A stretch of 64,000 nt of DNA, taken from positions 22,893,377 to 22,957,376 of the forward strand of contig CM060080.1 in NCBI GenBank assembly GCA_030533445.1. The letters are read 5' to 3'. Position numbers and translations under genes: made by a program. The notes beneath the pieces were generated by a model. That model had not been told where the DNA came from. It ran no database searches and worked only from the letters and a program-made list of their open reading frames with translations. This document shows, piece after piece, positions 35,861-47,650 of the stretch. This DNA is from Cyprinodon diabolis. Lineage: Eukaryota; Chordata; Actinopteri; Cyprinodontiformes; Cyprinodontidae. Every line of letters starts with the position of its first letter. Within the stretch, counting starts at the first letter, position 1.

Positions 35861-38105
35861 GGTTGCTCCTACCTCCCCCTACTCACTTCACACTACACAA
35901 ACTGTGAAGTTCCCTCTTTGCTGAACTGAGTCCCCTTGATGACACTGTAGGGTATAACTACACCCTCCGCTTTTGAGATGGCCTCCCCTAGCACTACTGG
36001 AACAGGAAGCTGTCGTAACCACAGCGACTGAAAATAATGCTTAAGATTCTAGAAGAAGCAAACAGTAAACATATATCCATGTCTACCATTGAGGATTCTG
36101 AGGTCTGGGCTATGGTGTTTTTCCTGTTGTGAGCTCCGGTGCACCGCCGAGACGCATTACGCACTGCCAGAAAATTAGGCTGGGAAAGAGTTAAGGAAGT
36201 GATGGGAATGGAAAAAATAACAGCAAAATTACAGTTTAAAGATAAATAGTTTCAAGAGACATGGGTACCTGTACTTATGAAGATAGAAAAACCTTAACTG
36301 CTCTGGAACTTTAACTGTAATAATTTTCATCTTTAGAATGGATATGAATACAGAACGTGTATGGACTTACATATTAAAGTGTTCTCTCTAAACTTTTGAT
36401 ATTTTTTTTTCTTAATTATGTGTTTGTTTTTGCCTTTGTAATTTTTTTTGTTTGTATTTCTAAATCAACACCTTTGGGAAAGGATAATGTGAACAATTTA
36501 TGAAATGCTGTAAAGAAATGGTTTATGCCTTTACCAAATAAATTATATATATAAAAGAAAATGAGGCTCATAAAAAAATCGTCATAGTAGGCAAATAACA
36601 AATTTTTCTAAAAAAAAAAGCATAAAGCTTGTTATTTGACATAAGAAATATTAAGTCTATATATTTTTGCATGTATTTTAATGCTTTTTAAATTCCAGTA
36701 ATTTATTTTAATGCTCAAATAAAGCACATGCTTTGATATTTTGTGGAATTTCTCTGCTTTCTTAAAAAGCTGCGTAGATAGGTCCAATCCCTCCACCTCC
36801 TATCCGCCTCTTCTCATCAGAGCCCTATGACGACCCCGACGTGCACACAGCTGATCTGAGAGCCCCGCAGAGAGGAGAGAATTAGGACCAATCTTTGGAT
36901 TATTTAACTGTGGAAGATTAAAAGACTGTAACAGAGAATCTGTGTCCATGCAGTTATTTACTAATGAATCAACAATAATCTTCTTTAAACGAACGAAGAT
37001 TATGAAACCTATAAATTCAGAAGCAACAAAGATATTATAAATGGCCCCATGTTCATCCTATTTTTATTATCCTGTTTAGAAAAGATTTACTCTCCACAGC
37101 AGCGTCTGCTAGTTGTGATTATTATGTAGAAGTTGTAGAGACCTTGAGGATGTCTGATTTAAATAAAAGCTAATGCTGATATTCATTAAAATGTTTACAG
37201 TGAGTGTTTTTTCTTTTTTATATGCAGCACATTTTGTATATATTTTTGTTCTCTTACAAAAATATTTCAATTGATCTCAGTAGTTTTTAAAGTCTTGCTA
37301 CAACCCAGCATGCCCCTTATGAGCCTTAATACTGCTGCATCAACAGGTGGCTCAATGCGTGCTGTTGAGTTCCCTTTGTATGTCTGCTTCTGTCGTTTTA
37401 GATCCCCAGTGGGAAGTGGAAGTTTCTAACTAAAAAGATTACTTTCTCACAAAGACTTGTACATAGTCATATTATAATTGTTTCTTGTTTTTATTTGTAC
37501 AGACAAATAGCCCTGTCAAGGTTTCCTTGTGCAGGAAAAGCTGGATTAGAATATTTTTTTAAAATCACCACAATGTGCAAAAGTAAATCTCAACTGCAAT
37601 TAAATAACAGCTGTGGAAGCGCAGCTGTGTGCTTCCAAATGCATAATGTGAAATATGTAAAAAGACAGCAAGGGGTGGGAAACAGATCCAGCTCTAAGAG
37701 AAAGTGAGCCTGTGCTCAGGCAGAAGATGAGAAGGTGTCACTGAGGGAAGAGGAAAGAAAAAGGAAGCAGAGATTATGTTTATAAAGCGCACTCATTATG
37801 TAACGCTATAGTGCCATAGTCGAATCACAGCCATTCTTGGAATATCTCATGAGTTCACATGGAGTAAAATAGCAGCCGTTGTTTTTCTAGCATGGCAGCT
37901 GTCACCCGCTCAACCGCTCGGTCACTAAGGGTTGCAGTACCGATTCAGCAATAGATGGGGGTGGAAGGGTATGCCACACCATAAAAAATGTTACACCCAT
38001 CCCAACTCCTGCACAGCATCATTAAAGGCATACCTTTGTTGGAGTGTTTAGAGTCATTTTTATCATGGTGTAGGGAGTTTAATCTGTTTACACAGTCATG
38101 TCACG
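35861..38105. other. No gene or clear repeat recognised
   Basis: A GC-richer patch at 36770-36880 with several CpGs stands out; the rest is AT-rich. The 70-residue plus frame at 37495-37707 shows no domain. Confidence 0.4.
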
Positions 38106-38235
38106 GGGTTCTACATCCTTATGGGGACCAATATTCTGGTTCCCAAATGTTAAAGTTATCTTCTTTGGGTTGGGGTTAGGTTTAGGGTTAGGTATAGGTT
38201 AGTAATGGTTAAGGTTAGGGTAAAGGTCTGGATTT
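38106..38235 (+). repeat. Degenerate telomere-like (GGTTAG)-rich repeat
   Basis: 38168-38225 is built from 'ggttagg/gtttaggg/ggttaagg' units, preceded by 'tatggggaccaatattctgg'. A 'ggggacc' followed by imperfect TTAGGG-like units is seen in dispersed fish repeats. It is too degenerate to be a true telomere array. Confidence 0.5.
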
Positions 38236-38403
38236 TGAGTTAAAATATGCTCATTTTGTAGAATTCTCACCAAAATATTTTATTTTCCTTTTTTATTCTT
38301 TGTTTGAAACGACTCTAAATGTTGTACCACATTCACTTGGTTGACCATGGGCACAACTGTCTTTTTTGTATTTTTTGGGTGCTTGCGCTTTCCATACCTC
38401 CAG

Positions 38404-38840
38404 CTAGATCTTCCCATGCTGGAGTTAAGCAGTGTTTATTAGAGCTCCGGGTATAACTTCATATTTTATTAAATGAATGTGTTCTAATTACAAATCATTG
38501 TTTGAATATGAATGTATATAAATAGTACTAAATGATTAACTGAAAAAGTAATGTCTGCAGTATAGGTCTTGATTTCTTATTTCTTTTCTTAATTAGATTT
38601 TAGTTGCAGTCGAGAGACAGACACCTTGGTCTTAGTGTGTTGTTCTCATGAATGCATGTACATAGTTGTAAAACGTGTAAAGATTAATGAACATTCTTTA
38701 TATTATATAGTTTCAGTGTGCTTTTTGTATGTTGCCTGCCATTTTGTCTGCACTGTGCATCATCGTTGCAGGTGCACCTTCCCATGCTGGAGTTGCAGTT
38801 GATAGACGGACACCCTGGTCTTAATGTGTGTTAATGTTGA
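38404..38840 (+). repeat. Imperfect local duplication
   Basis: 'cttcccatgctggagtt' occurs at about 38411 and 38779. 'gttgcagtcgagagacagac' (about 38604) recurs as 'gttgcagttgatagacggac' (about 38797), each followed by 'acc(t/c)tggtctta(g/a)tgtg'. The copies are rearranged, not a simple tandem. Confidence 0.6.
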
Positions 38841-39659
38841 GCAGCTGAACCCCTGGTGTGCATCTCGTCTTTGAGGGTTGTTACATAGGCCATATGTAGG
38901 CCTAAACACACATAGGCCGTGTGTTTATTACATTATGTAGACAATTGAATGCCAATTTAACCTAAAAATATGCTACACTGTGGAGACACATATGTCTTTG
39001 TGGGTACCAGTCGACTGATATGCCCCTCTTCTAGTACCAGGGCTTAAATACATACAGGCTTTCCTTCTTGATTGACTGAGATGAAACATATTGAAACTTA
39101 TCTCATAAATTTGAAGGATTTTCTGCCCAAAATAACCCACAACAAATGACAACCCTGCTTGTCAATTTACAATTTGTCATTTTAAACTGTTTGTTTTTCT
39201 CTTTGCTGGATATATAATCTGTTAAGGCTGGTTTCCTTTCATTTTCTTTCATCTTCTCCCTAGCTCTATATATTGGACATAACAGGTACTTTCTCATTCT
39301 CTCTTTTTTTCACCCGTCCCTACCCACCCAGATATATACAAGGAAAATCCAACACCAGCTATTTCTGAGCCTCTCGCCCTCCAGGTGTTCCTAGCAAGTA
39401 CAATAGGCAGTAGAAGCCTACAGGTAGAAATAAAACTACCTAAGACCAAAAAATAAGGAAATTTCAATAAAGCAAACAATAAAAAATACATCCTCAAAGA
39501 AGAAAACATTGTGCATTTATTTAAAAATGGCATAGTCAGATTAAAGATAAACGTTCAAGATAAACATGGATTATATTTACCGATTTTTGCTTTTATAATC
39601 AAAAATTAAGTATTGGTTTCATAAACACATATTTTCCAAAACTGAATTAGTAGTAGCTT
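38841..39659. other. No gene recognised
   Basis: Contains 'ggccatatgtaggcctaaacacacataggcc' at 38888-38919, a local inverted 'ggcc..tatg..catag..ggcc' arrangement. Minus frames at 39103-39533 show no domain. Confidence 0.4.
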
Positions 39660-40372
39660 AGAATTAATAGTATGGGGCGGTGCACCCAATGGAAGATGCC
39701 ATGTTCTATCGCCATTTTATCAATAGAGTAGCTGAAAGGGGACAAACTTCTCAGCTTTTTGCGTTTTACCTGTATCTGAAAATGTGTTGTTTATAGAAGA
39801 GTATATCATTTTTAAATAAGCACAAATTACCCTGAGTCTTTGTACCTTCCTCTTTCTGTTGCAATGGAGGACCATCCAGTGAAAGGCAAGAGAAGCAAAC
39901 CAAAACGCTAACAAGAAGTAACCAGGAGAAAATTACAACAGTCCAGCTTTTACAAGGTGGAGACAATGTATGAGTGGATGAACAGGTAAGATAATTTAAT
40001 ATAATAGTGATGTTTATTTGGACATTTTGTTAGAAAGTGTGGTATAATGCAGTAACTAGTCTGTCCCAGCCAGCAGAGAGATGGCAAATTTGTTTTTAGC
40101 CTACACTGGTTGCAGCAGTTTTCTGTTGCTCTTATGTTTTTTACAGGCGTCATACCAGTTGGCGATCATAAGCATATTTTAGACCTGTTTTCAGAGAGAT
40201 TTTCCATTATTATTTATGTTTATTTTAGCTGATTTTGACAAGTGTTGCAGAAGTAGATGTGTTCTTCTGTAGTAGGCGTCTGTTGTAGTTCACAGAGCCT
40301 GCTTTTCAGTTGGTTGTAATTAATTTAGTGCACCACTGAATGAAAGTAAATCTTACACATTGCAGCTTTAAA
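39660..40372 (-). mobile_element. Probable non-autonomous DNA element
   Basis: It ends with 'cttacacattgcagcttta' at about 40355-40372, and the interior 'ttgcaatggaggaccatcca', 'gtatgagtggatgaacaggt' strikes me as a fish repeat I have seen before. The left end is unclear ('gggcggtgcacccaatgg'). No TSD or second copy in the window, so this is tentative. Confidence 0.3.
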
Positions 40373-41726
40373 ATGAAGGAAGATAGTTTTGATTATAATT
40401 TTGCAGAAACACTTGTTTCTATGTGATGGAACAAATATAATAAATTCAAATGACACAGAACAAAGCCTAGACTCAGTCTGTTCACACCCAACAACTCCAC
40501 ATAAATTAATTGTACATATGATTAAACTGTTGTTGTTTCAGGTATAGCAAGATGCAAACTAGAAATATTAAGGGTCCTGATGCAGAGTGAAAAATTAGAT
40601 TGCTGTTTTTCCATAAATTCTGAGCAGTTATAGCCTAACCTTGACATTTTTAATTTAAACCAATACTTTCAAACAGCAGCTTATCTCATAAAAGAAAAAG
40701 GTGCTCCGGTTAGAGCTGCTGATGTATCACAGTAAAGTTTATCCCACCCAGCAATTGTTGTTTGAACAAACTTAATGGTGCAATAAATGCTTAAAATAAA
40801 AGTACATTTTCTGCTGGGTCTCTGGACACTTAAACACTGAATACATCAGACAGCCCAAACACTCAGCCATCCTAAAGTTGTGGCTAATCCTGCCACTACA
40901 GGGCCTATGTCAGCTGTCTTTGCCCCCTTCCAGCTGTCTCCCTAATGATATAGCTAATGAGACATCTGGGGGGGGCTTTCTCCCACACAAACACATTTCC
41001 CACATAATCTATGTGTAGCAGTGGAACTAATTCTTTGTTGCTCTTTCATCAAATTTTATCAACAGTTCCTTGAGATTTTTGACCAATGGTAGAACAATTC
41101 AGGAGGAAGAGAAAACTGGGCATGACGAGAAGCCAGAGCAAGGGTTATCCATGAAATCATCCAATATTTGAGATTCATCAGTGCTCAAACACTTGAAAGG
41201 GTAAGTCCGAGTCGATCAGTCACAACTAATCCACAAGTTCTGCATAATGTCATGCAAAAAAAGTAAAGTCTGTGGGCTTAATTCTTCTTCAGCCATGATA
41301 TTTTCAGCCTGCATGAATTCTTGTGAGTATATCAGTCAAGTTTATCAAGGGAATAAATCTACTATACTGGATGCCAAACTCTGCTGCCACTTGAGACAGT
41401 TTCATTAAAGGGAAATCTCAAAACTTTGGAAGAGAGGCTGTGTTAGGTTGTTATCCTACCTGCAGCTGATAAATTATTTGGCATCTTAATTTTGTGTAAA
41501 TCCAGATTAGTCAGTGCTTACCGGTAATTAAAGCTGAAAATAACAGGGATTCTAGAAGAGCGATGACAGAACTTGCTTACTACTGCCCCAGAAACTCCAA
41601 TCTTTGAATTATCATAAGGGTTCATCAACATTCTTTCTATTGAGCGAATGTTGAATTCATAAAACTGAATAGAAAATTGAAATATGAGATCTTTAGCACC
41701 AATGATTTTTCTGTTTTAAAAAAGTG

Positions 41727-41729
<3 letters not shown>
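40373..41729. other. No gene or repeat recognised
   Basis: Mixed AT-rich sequence with a G7 run near 40969. No supported ORF. Confidence 0.4.

Positions 41730-41806
<77 letters not shown>
41730..41806. repeat. (TA)n microsatellite
   Basis: A 77-bp uninterrupted TA tract. Overlapping Y-I repeat frames on the minus strand are artefacts. Confidence 0.97.
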
Positions 41807-41807
<1 letters not shown>

Positions 41808-42004
41808 CAGCACATCAACATGTGGAAGCTGGAATTGAAACAATACATTTTCAATTGCAGGAAACCTACTGTAGTCACAAACGCCTCTATAATTTAAGCA
41901 GATTCCAGCTCTTTGTTTTCTTTATCCTTGCTTAAAACATTTGGAAATCCAGCATCAAAAGCGTTCGGTCCAGGATTTGTTTAGAGCACATCACATAGAA
42001 CTAA

Positions 42005-42566
42005 ATTCAATTCAATTCACCATTTCACAACATATTCCCATGTCGGAGGACAAAAGAGAGCAAATAGAGCTAGTCACAGTAAGAGAAACAGGACTACACT
42101 GGAAAACAGGCTAAGCTCCAACATCCATTTTCAAAGGCTTTGATGGCAGCACCGCAGCTGATATTTGTCTCCAGGATGGAGTCACAGTAAAGCAGGTACA
42201 GACTAGATGAAGGTACTATAATCAGAAAAGGCCAAGAGAACATAAAGTTAAAGATTGAACAAACACTGCAGGGAATGAAGCAGAATGATGAAAAGATATA
42301 TCTATGTCCTCCAGCAGTCTAAACCTATAGCAGGATAACTATAGAGATAGCTCAGGATAACCTGAACCACTCTAACTATAACCTTTATCAAAAAGGACCA
42401 TTTTAAGCCTAACCTGGAAAGGAGACAGGGTGTCTGCCTCAAGGACTAAAACTGTTCATCAGTCCCAAAGGAGAGGAGCCTGACAACTAAAAGACCTGCC
42501 TCCCATTCTACTTTTAGAGATTCTAGGAAGCACAAGTAAACCTGCAGATTGAGAAAGTTTTGTTGG
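42005..42566 (-). mobile_element. L2-type LINE, 3' UTR plus ORF2 end
   Basis: Starts with a degenerate tail ('aattcaattcaattcaccat'), deleted to 'cccatgtcggaggacaaa', then 'gcagctgatatttgtctcc', 'aagcagaatgatgaaaag', 'agatagctcaggataacctg', 'ctttatcaaaaagga', 'agacagggtgtctgcctc' and 'cctcccattctacttttag'. The last blocks are the reverse complement of the ORF2 end as at 5450-5600. Not coding. Confidence 0.85.
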
Positions 42567-42810
42567 ATCAGTTTCACGAAGTAGGTTGAACAAATTCAGA
42601 TTCAAAAACGCAACTCTAAATTGATTGAGCCTAAAGTCAGGAACTCTGAGTGTTAAGTTTCACAACGGCTGCTATCAATTAGTTCAATCAATTTTAACTA
42701 GGTCCGCTCAGTGCATGTGCAACAAGTATAAAAGTCATTATCAATGAAGTACCGATCGACGAGTCACCATGACAACAGGAAACAGGAAGTGCCTTTTTCA
42801 CCACACTGGA
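42567..42810. repeat. Possible DNA-transposon-derived repeat
   Basis: 'cagtttcacgaagtaggttg', repeated 'aaattgattga', 'caattagttcaatcaatttt' and 'catgacaacaggaaacagga' look like a fish DNA-element fragment, from general recollection only. No terminal repeats were resolved. Confidence 0.3.
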
Positions 42811-43788
42811 ACAATAGATTTTATGAAAAATGAAATGAGAAATGAGAAAAGTAAAATTTAAAAGGAGAATGTGTTTAAAAGACAGAAAAACAGTGCTTCA
42901 GCATGAAAGGAGAGGAAGGTGGTGAAGGAGAAGATTGTTGCTTGATTTATTATATAAATTTATACTGTATGAAGTGGTAGGTCGTTTTTACATTTTTTAA
43001 AAGCACTCCTCTCTCTTGTTCCATTTGTAGATCACTAAACTAAGATTCTTCCTGATCAAAATCACACTCCTAGACCTAACTGTAATATTACATTTTTTTC
43101 TAAATTACATTTTTGCTGCAGAAACTTAATTTTAGAAAGTTAAAAGACAAAATTGTACTAGTCAGAGTTAAGTTTTATATATCTAAAAATGTTTACACAT
43201 TTTAATTGGCTGTTCTGGCATTTATCAGCTTGACTGAAAATGTGTTTATGATATCTGAAAAACATTTTTTCATAGTAAAAATAATACAAATGCTGACCAG
43301 TTATATTAGGAATATGGAGATCTCAAATTAATTTATAGACATCCAGAATGTTTATTCTAGATGTGGAGAAACCGTCATTTAGACAATGTTTTTTTCAGAT
43401 ATCAGGAATACATATCCAGTAAAACTAGTACATATCAAAACGGTTTGCAATAGTGGTTTTTACCGTTAAAATATTTTTGAATTGTAGAAGTAGATCAATG
43501 TGTCTATTTAGGTGAAATCTTATGGCAGCAGGTGAAAATGAAGTCTAAAAACGTTGTTCTAATAGATATGAGCTTTTCATCTTCTGATGGGTCTCTCATG
43601 TTGATTCAGTCTTCTTTTACACAGAAAAGTGGCTTTTTGCAGCCGCGCTTCATATGTTTTCATCCCAATAAATGCTTGTTATTATTAATTAATCAATCAA
43701 TCACTTTCTTCTTTGTCAACTACAATTTGCATTGTAAGCAAGATTTCCGCTTCAGTACAAACCGTTCATCACATACCTCACATACATT
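42811..43788. other. AT-rich, no gene recognised
   Basis: No repeat signature. The 122-residue plus frame (43532-43900) crosses a G-rich run, which forces glycine codons, and shows no domain. Confidence 0.4.
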
Positions 43789-43805
43789 GGGGTGGGGGGG
43801 GGGGG
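43789..43805 (+). repeat. G-run (G4-T-G12)
   Basis: Four G, one T, then twelve G. It has quadruplex potential and is prone to length errors. Confidence 0.85.
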
Positions 43806-44129
43806 CTGGCAGGGGCAGAGGCCATGCGTGCCACAGAACGCTGCTGTTGGTGCCTTCTTACGGCTGCCAAGGGCCCCACCATGAGGCAGTTCCCTTATAG
43901 TGCTGCCTTTATCTCTGTGGAAAAAAAACATTGGGGAGCATATTTCACACTTTATCCTTGACAGGATACAGTTTGAGATACCAAAAAAACACATTGGCAC
44001 AAAAAAAAAAAGCACATGTAACACGAGACAGACATTTCAGCAGAAGGAAAACATCGGAGGCTGGAGCCACATGAAGGATCAATCAGACATTTTGAGCATC
44101 AGTCCCTCAGCCTTTGAGTCTTTCCTTGC

Positions 44130-45026
44130 CAGCTCCACATGGCAAATCCAATATTCTGAATTTGTTGGGCCATCCAAGACATTATCACATATCACCGTGT
44201 CATCCCCGACATTAAACAGCACCTGGGTGATCTGTGTTCCTCAGCCAAATCCAGTCTACACAATATTGGAGTGATTTTCAATGAGGGGATGTCCCTTGCG
44301 TTACACTCAAAACAACTGATCAGGAACTGTTACTTCCATCTGCGCAATATCTCCAAGGTAAGGAAAATCATCTCACACTATGATTTGGAAAGAATCATCC
44401 ATGCTTTCGTTTCTTCAAGACTGGATTACTGTAACAGCCTGTTTACCTGTCTGAGCAAGAAGGAGCTGGGTCGCCTACAACTTGTCCAGAACTCTGCTGC
44501 AAGACTCCTGACCCGCACAAATAGGACATCCCATTTGAATCCTCTCCTGAAGTCCCTACATTGGCTTCCTGTTGCCTCCAGGACAAATTTTAAAATCATG
44601 GTCCTTACCTTCAGGGCCCTTCATGGACAGGCGCCTGGCTACATGACAGGTCTGATCCAGCCGTATACTTCGGTCCGTAGCCTAAGGTCTTCAGGTCAAA
44701 ACCTGCTTATGGTTCCTCGGACCCGTTTTAAAACCCGAGGAGACCGGTCCTTTAAAGCGGTGGCACCCCGTCTCTGGAATGAACTCCCCCTGTCCCTGCG
44801 CTCTCTGGACTCAGTGGATATCTTTAAAAAGCAGCTAAAAACCCACCTGTTTTCACAAGCCTTCCAAAGCACATAGCTTATTGTTTTATTCACTTACTTA
44901 TTTTAGCTTTTACTGCATTTTATCTGTTTTTACTTGTGTTGTTTATATGTTATCATGTGAAGCACTTTGTGACTTTGTCTGTAAAAAGTGCTATACAAAT
45001 AAAGTTTACTTACTTACTTACTTACC
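44130..45026 (+). mobile_element. L2-type LINE, best-preserved RT C-terminal fragment
   Basis: An uninterrupted frame, 44271-44876 (201 codons), encodes YFHLRNISKVRKI, SSRLDYCNSLFTCLSKKELG, QLVQNSAARLLTRTNRTSHL, SLHWLPVASRTNFKIMVLTF, RSLRSSGQNLLMVPRTR, APRLWNELPLSLRSLDS and FKKQLKTHLFSQAF, the conserved end of L2 ORF2 following the reverse-transcriptase core. Weaker frame-shifted similarity continues upstream to about 44130 (QIQYSEFVGPSK, then HNIGVIFNEG). The 3' end is 'ctatacaaataaagtttac' with a (TTAC)n tail at 45007-45025. It is 5'-truncated, so it could not move on its own, but it looks younger than the other fragments. Confidence 0.92.
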
Positions 45027-45120
45027 TTTGAGTTTAACCACCGCAGCCAGCCTCCGTTCAATGGCACAAAGCATACGGCTCAGCTCACGTTCCTACTTGT
45101 TCACAGCCTTTGTGAGCGCA

Positions 45121-45306
45121 TCAACTGCTGCTGACTGCTGACATCCTTTGTAATTGCAGATACCAGATCAGATATCGTCCAAATCCAAACAGGAGAAATC
45201 CAAGTATCATAAATCCGATAATCCATGCATCTTTGACATCCTTCACTGACAACATTGTAAAACACACCATCCTCCAAGCCTTCCAGGAGTCCATGGTATA
45301 TCCCAC
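45121..45306 (-). CDS. Small membrane-protein-like ORF of unknown origin
   Basis: 61 codons. A hydrophobic span WIIGFMILGFLLFGFGRYLI (about residues 28-47) is preceded by SVKDVKD and followed by WYLQLQR, which would make a plausible single transmembrane helix. I do not recognise the family. It lies between an L2 tail and an antisense L2 fragment, so it may belong to a disrupted mobile element whose other part could be at 43750-44100. A chance frame is a serious alternative. Confidence 0.2.
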   Translation of the reverse strand: MGYTMDSWKAWRMVCFTMLSVKDVKDAWIIGFMILGFLLFGFGRYLIWYLQLQRMSAVSSS

Positions 45307-45534
45307 AAAGTATGTCCCGGCAGGACAGGAAGGGTCAACTTTTCACATCTTCCATTTGAGAAAATTTCATCAATTAAGACAAACACTGAAACCCACTCAA
45401 ACCACTCAAACAGACAGAACAAATTTACAACATACATCAAACATCAAACCTATATATAAAGCAGAGATAGGACAGAGTTAAGCAGGTGAGTGACATGAAC
45501 ATTTAAGGTCAGCTATCAAGCACATCATGACAAG

Positions 45535-46090
45535 AGGAAGTTTTATCATTAACATAAACAAACTGAAATCAGTCCGATAAATAGGATTTAAACCAGCAGG
45601 TGCAGTTCCCTTAATTCCTACAAAATGTTCAAGCCTTTCTAAAACAATAGTATTAAATGCAGCACTGAGATCTACACGACAAGTACAGATAGAAGTCCAT
45701 TATCTGAGTCAATAACAAATTCCTAGAAAGAAGAGTTGCACTATCCAAAGTGGGATGGATGCTTTCTCTCCAAATCAGACCAGGTTGCCAATGATCATTG
45801 CCAATTATCAATGTAGCCCATATCTTTTCAAGGACACCACTTAGGCAAACTGTGGTTGAACGGCGACATGAAGCTAAACATCTCTGCACTGGTCAGATTG
45901 GGGATGAGACCAGAACAATTAGTCCATTGTTTTGGCAAACTCACACAATGATTATACACTACTTTCACTGACCTCCGATCGGCATGTCAATCTTCTTGTC
46001 AATCTGAGGCTTGTCTTCAACCAGAATACTCCTGAATTTTACTGTTACAAACTGTTGTTCTAATACTGTACCTACCTTGCTTTTGAGCCA
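45535..46090 (-). mobile_element. L2-type LINE, RT-domain fragment
   Basis: It aligns to 52140-52740 in the same orientation: 'ttaacataaacaaactgaaa', 'gcagcactgagatctaca', 'gggatggatgctttctctcc', 'aatcagaccaggtt', 'aatgtagcccatat', 'gacctccgatcggc'. A segment present in the other copy (about 52335-52490) is missing here. Frames are broken. Confidence 0.75.
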
Positions 46091-47302
46091 ACATAAACCT
46101 GGTAATAAATGTCCTATCTAAGACTTAATTCAAGAATTTATCCCACAATATATTTTAAAAACCAATCAAAGTACCTTGGAAACACAGTTGGAAAAACAGG
46201 TCTGTTTATGTTGAGCGTGTGTTTTTTGCTGTTGTGTTGAGGTGTCTGCCTTAGGATACGAAAATAAATTCAACCCCATAATGTGATGTAAAGCTTGTCC
46301 ACAAAGAAAAAAGGCATTTCTCTGAGGTGAGAAAAGGTGGGTTGCTGCAACCTTCTAACCATCTCAAAGGGACTGTTGAAAACTTGACAGCTGGGAAATT
46401 AAAAAGCTGTTTTAAGCCTGACTTCAAGTGGAGTGGGGAGTGAGATAGGACACTGATTTTTCTGCCAAACTTTATTCTGAGCACACAAACAAGACATGCA
46501 TGACTAAATCTGTTAAGTATCATGTTCACGTGAATCAGCAAGCTGCAAATTCAAAAAATGTGTACAGAACTTCAACAGTGGCAATTTTTGGGGGGTTATA
46601 TCTTTGCAGCTGACAAGCTGAAGAAAATTCACGGTGTGGCTGACCGCTGCACACAGCCAGTAGGATCGGTCTGGCTGCCTAATGAAAATAAATGGGTAAG
46701 AAACCTTATTACTGCAGGTCTGATCGCAGCCTCATCCATCCCCTTCTGTAAAAGAGCTACTTGCTGAGCCCCAACACCCCCCACCCCCCTCGCAAATGTC
46801 CTTGAAGTCAAACAATTCTGTAGCAGACAGAAGTTCCTCAACCTATTTAAGAAAACCCTAATACACTTAGATACTTTCTGCACCACCAGGAGGATGAGGT
46901 ACCACATTTGGAGCTTTGCTTTAAAAAGGATCCTGTTTTTCCTCTTTTTCAACTGCAACCTGAAATACTTTATTGCACATTTTGTTTTGCTAAAGCCACA
47001 AATCTTGTAAATTTTATTTGGGGTTTTATGTGACATTTTACACAGCTTGAGTATCGCACAACTGGCAAGTTAATGTAAATATAATCATGTTTTTAAACAA
47101 TTTTCCCAGCAATAAACTAAGAAGTAACTGTTACTGTTGTATATTATTATTGCTCCCATCTGAGTATGCACTTTGTTGAATCCCCTTACTACTAGGTGTC
47201 TGATACCACTTGTTTATGAGGCCTTTAGGTTGAAAGATAATTTTTAAGATAAAAGCATTTGCTGAGAGTCAGGGGCGTAAGGTGACCAAATAAATGTACA
47301 TC
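46091..47302. other. No gene recognised
   Basis: 46772-46794 holds C-runs ('caccccccacccccctcgc'), G-quadruplex-prone on the minus strand. The 135-residue minus frame (46629-47036) has no domain. The 46558-46767 plus frame ends in 'gtaagaaacc'-containing sequence, but no exon is supported. Confidence 0.4.
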
Positions 47303-47650
47303 TTAAAGGTATAGTGGAGGATGTTCTTTTTCCGGGTTGGATCATCAAAATAAATAGTCCTCCAAATTGTCAATTATTCTGGTGATATGTTTAGGTAAGG
47401 CCTACATGCTAACCCCCATTTTCAGTTACCCATGGTGAGTCTGACATAGTGGAACAAATGCAAATCTTCTTTTGGAAAGTAAGCTTGTATCAGCAATGCA
47501 AGCAGCAACTTTTAAACAGAGTGTGAACGAGGAGAAATGGGCTTGTGTATGCTCTTACACACGTTCAACAGGCGTTCCCTCTCGGCAGCGGGTACAGGGT
47601 TGTGCACGTGCATTGTTTTTAAGTGGAAACGGTAGGTCTTTTTTTTAATT
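47303..47650 (-). mobile_element. TTAA-flanked MITE, copy B
   Basis: After TTAA (47303-47306) the element starts AGGTATAGTGGAGGAT. On the reverse strand, interior blocks 'aatgcacgtgcacaaccctg', 'gagagggaacgcct', 'tctgtttaaaagttgctg' and 'acaagctta' match 61680-61815, showing one family in opposite orientations. The far end is degenerate. TTAA and AG-initial termini fit Kolobok- or piggyBac-type elements; which one is not resolved. Confidence 0.7.

Noticed and set aside
38160..38230. True interstitial telomere array
   Set aside because: Units are too irregular (GGTTAG, GTTTAGGG, GGTTAAGG mixed), and similar stretches occur in dispersed fish repeats.
43532..44274. Several frames of 82-124 codons in front of the L2
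   Set aside because: They cross a G-run and A-runs with no domain; only the last part (from about 44130) shows L2 similarity, in a shifted frame.
46558..46767. 69-codon frame containing 'gtaagaaacc', considered as an exon with a donor site
   Set aside because: The putative donor is inside the frame, there is no acceptor or partner exon, and no family match.
46629..47036. 135-codon minus-strand frame
   Set aside because: Low-complexity, K/L/F-rich, no recognisable domain or gene context.
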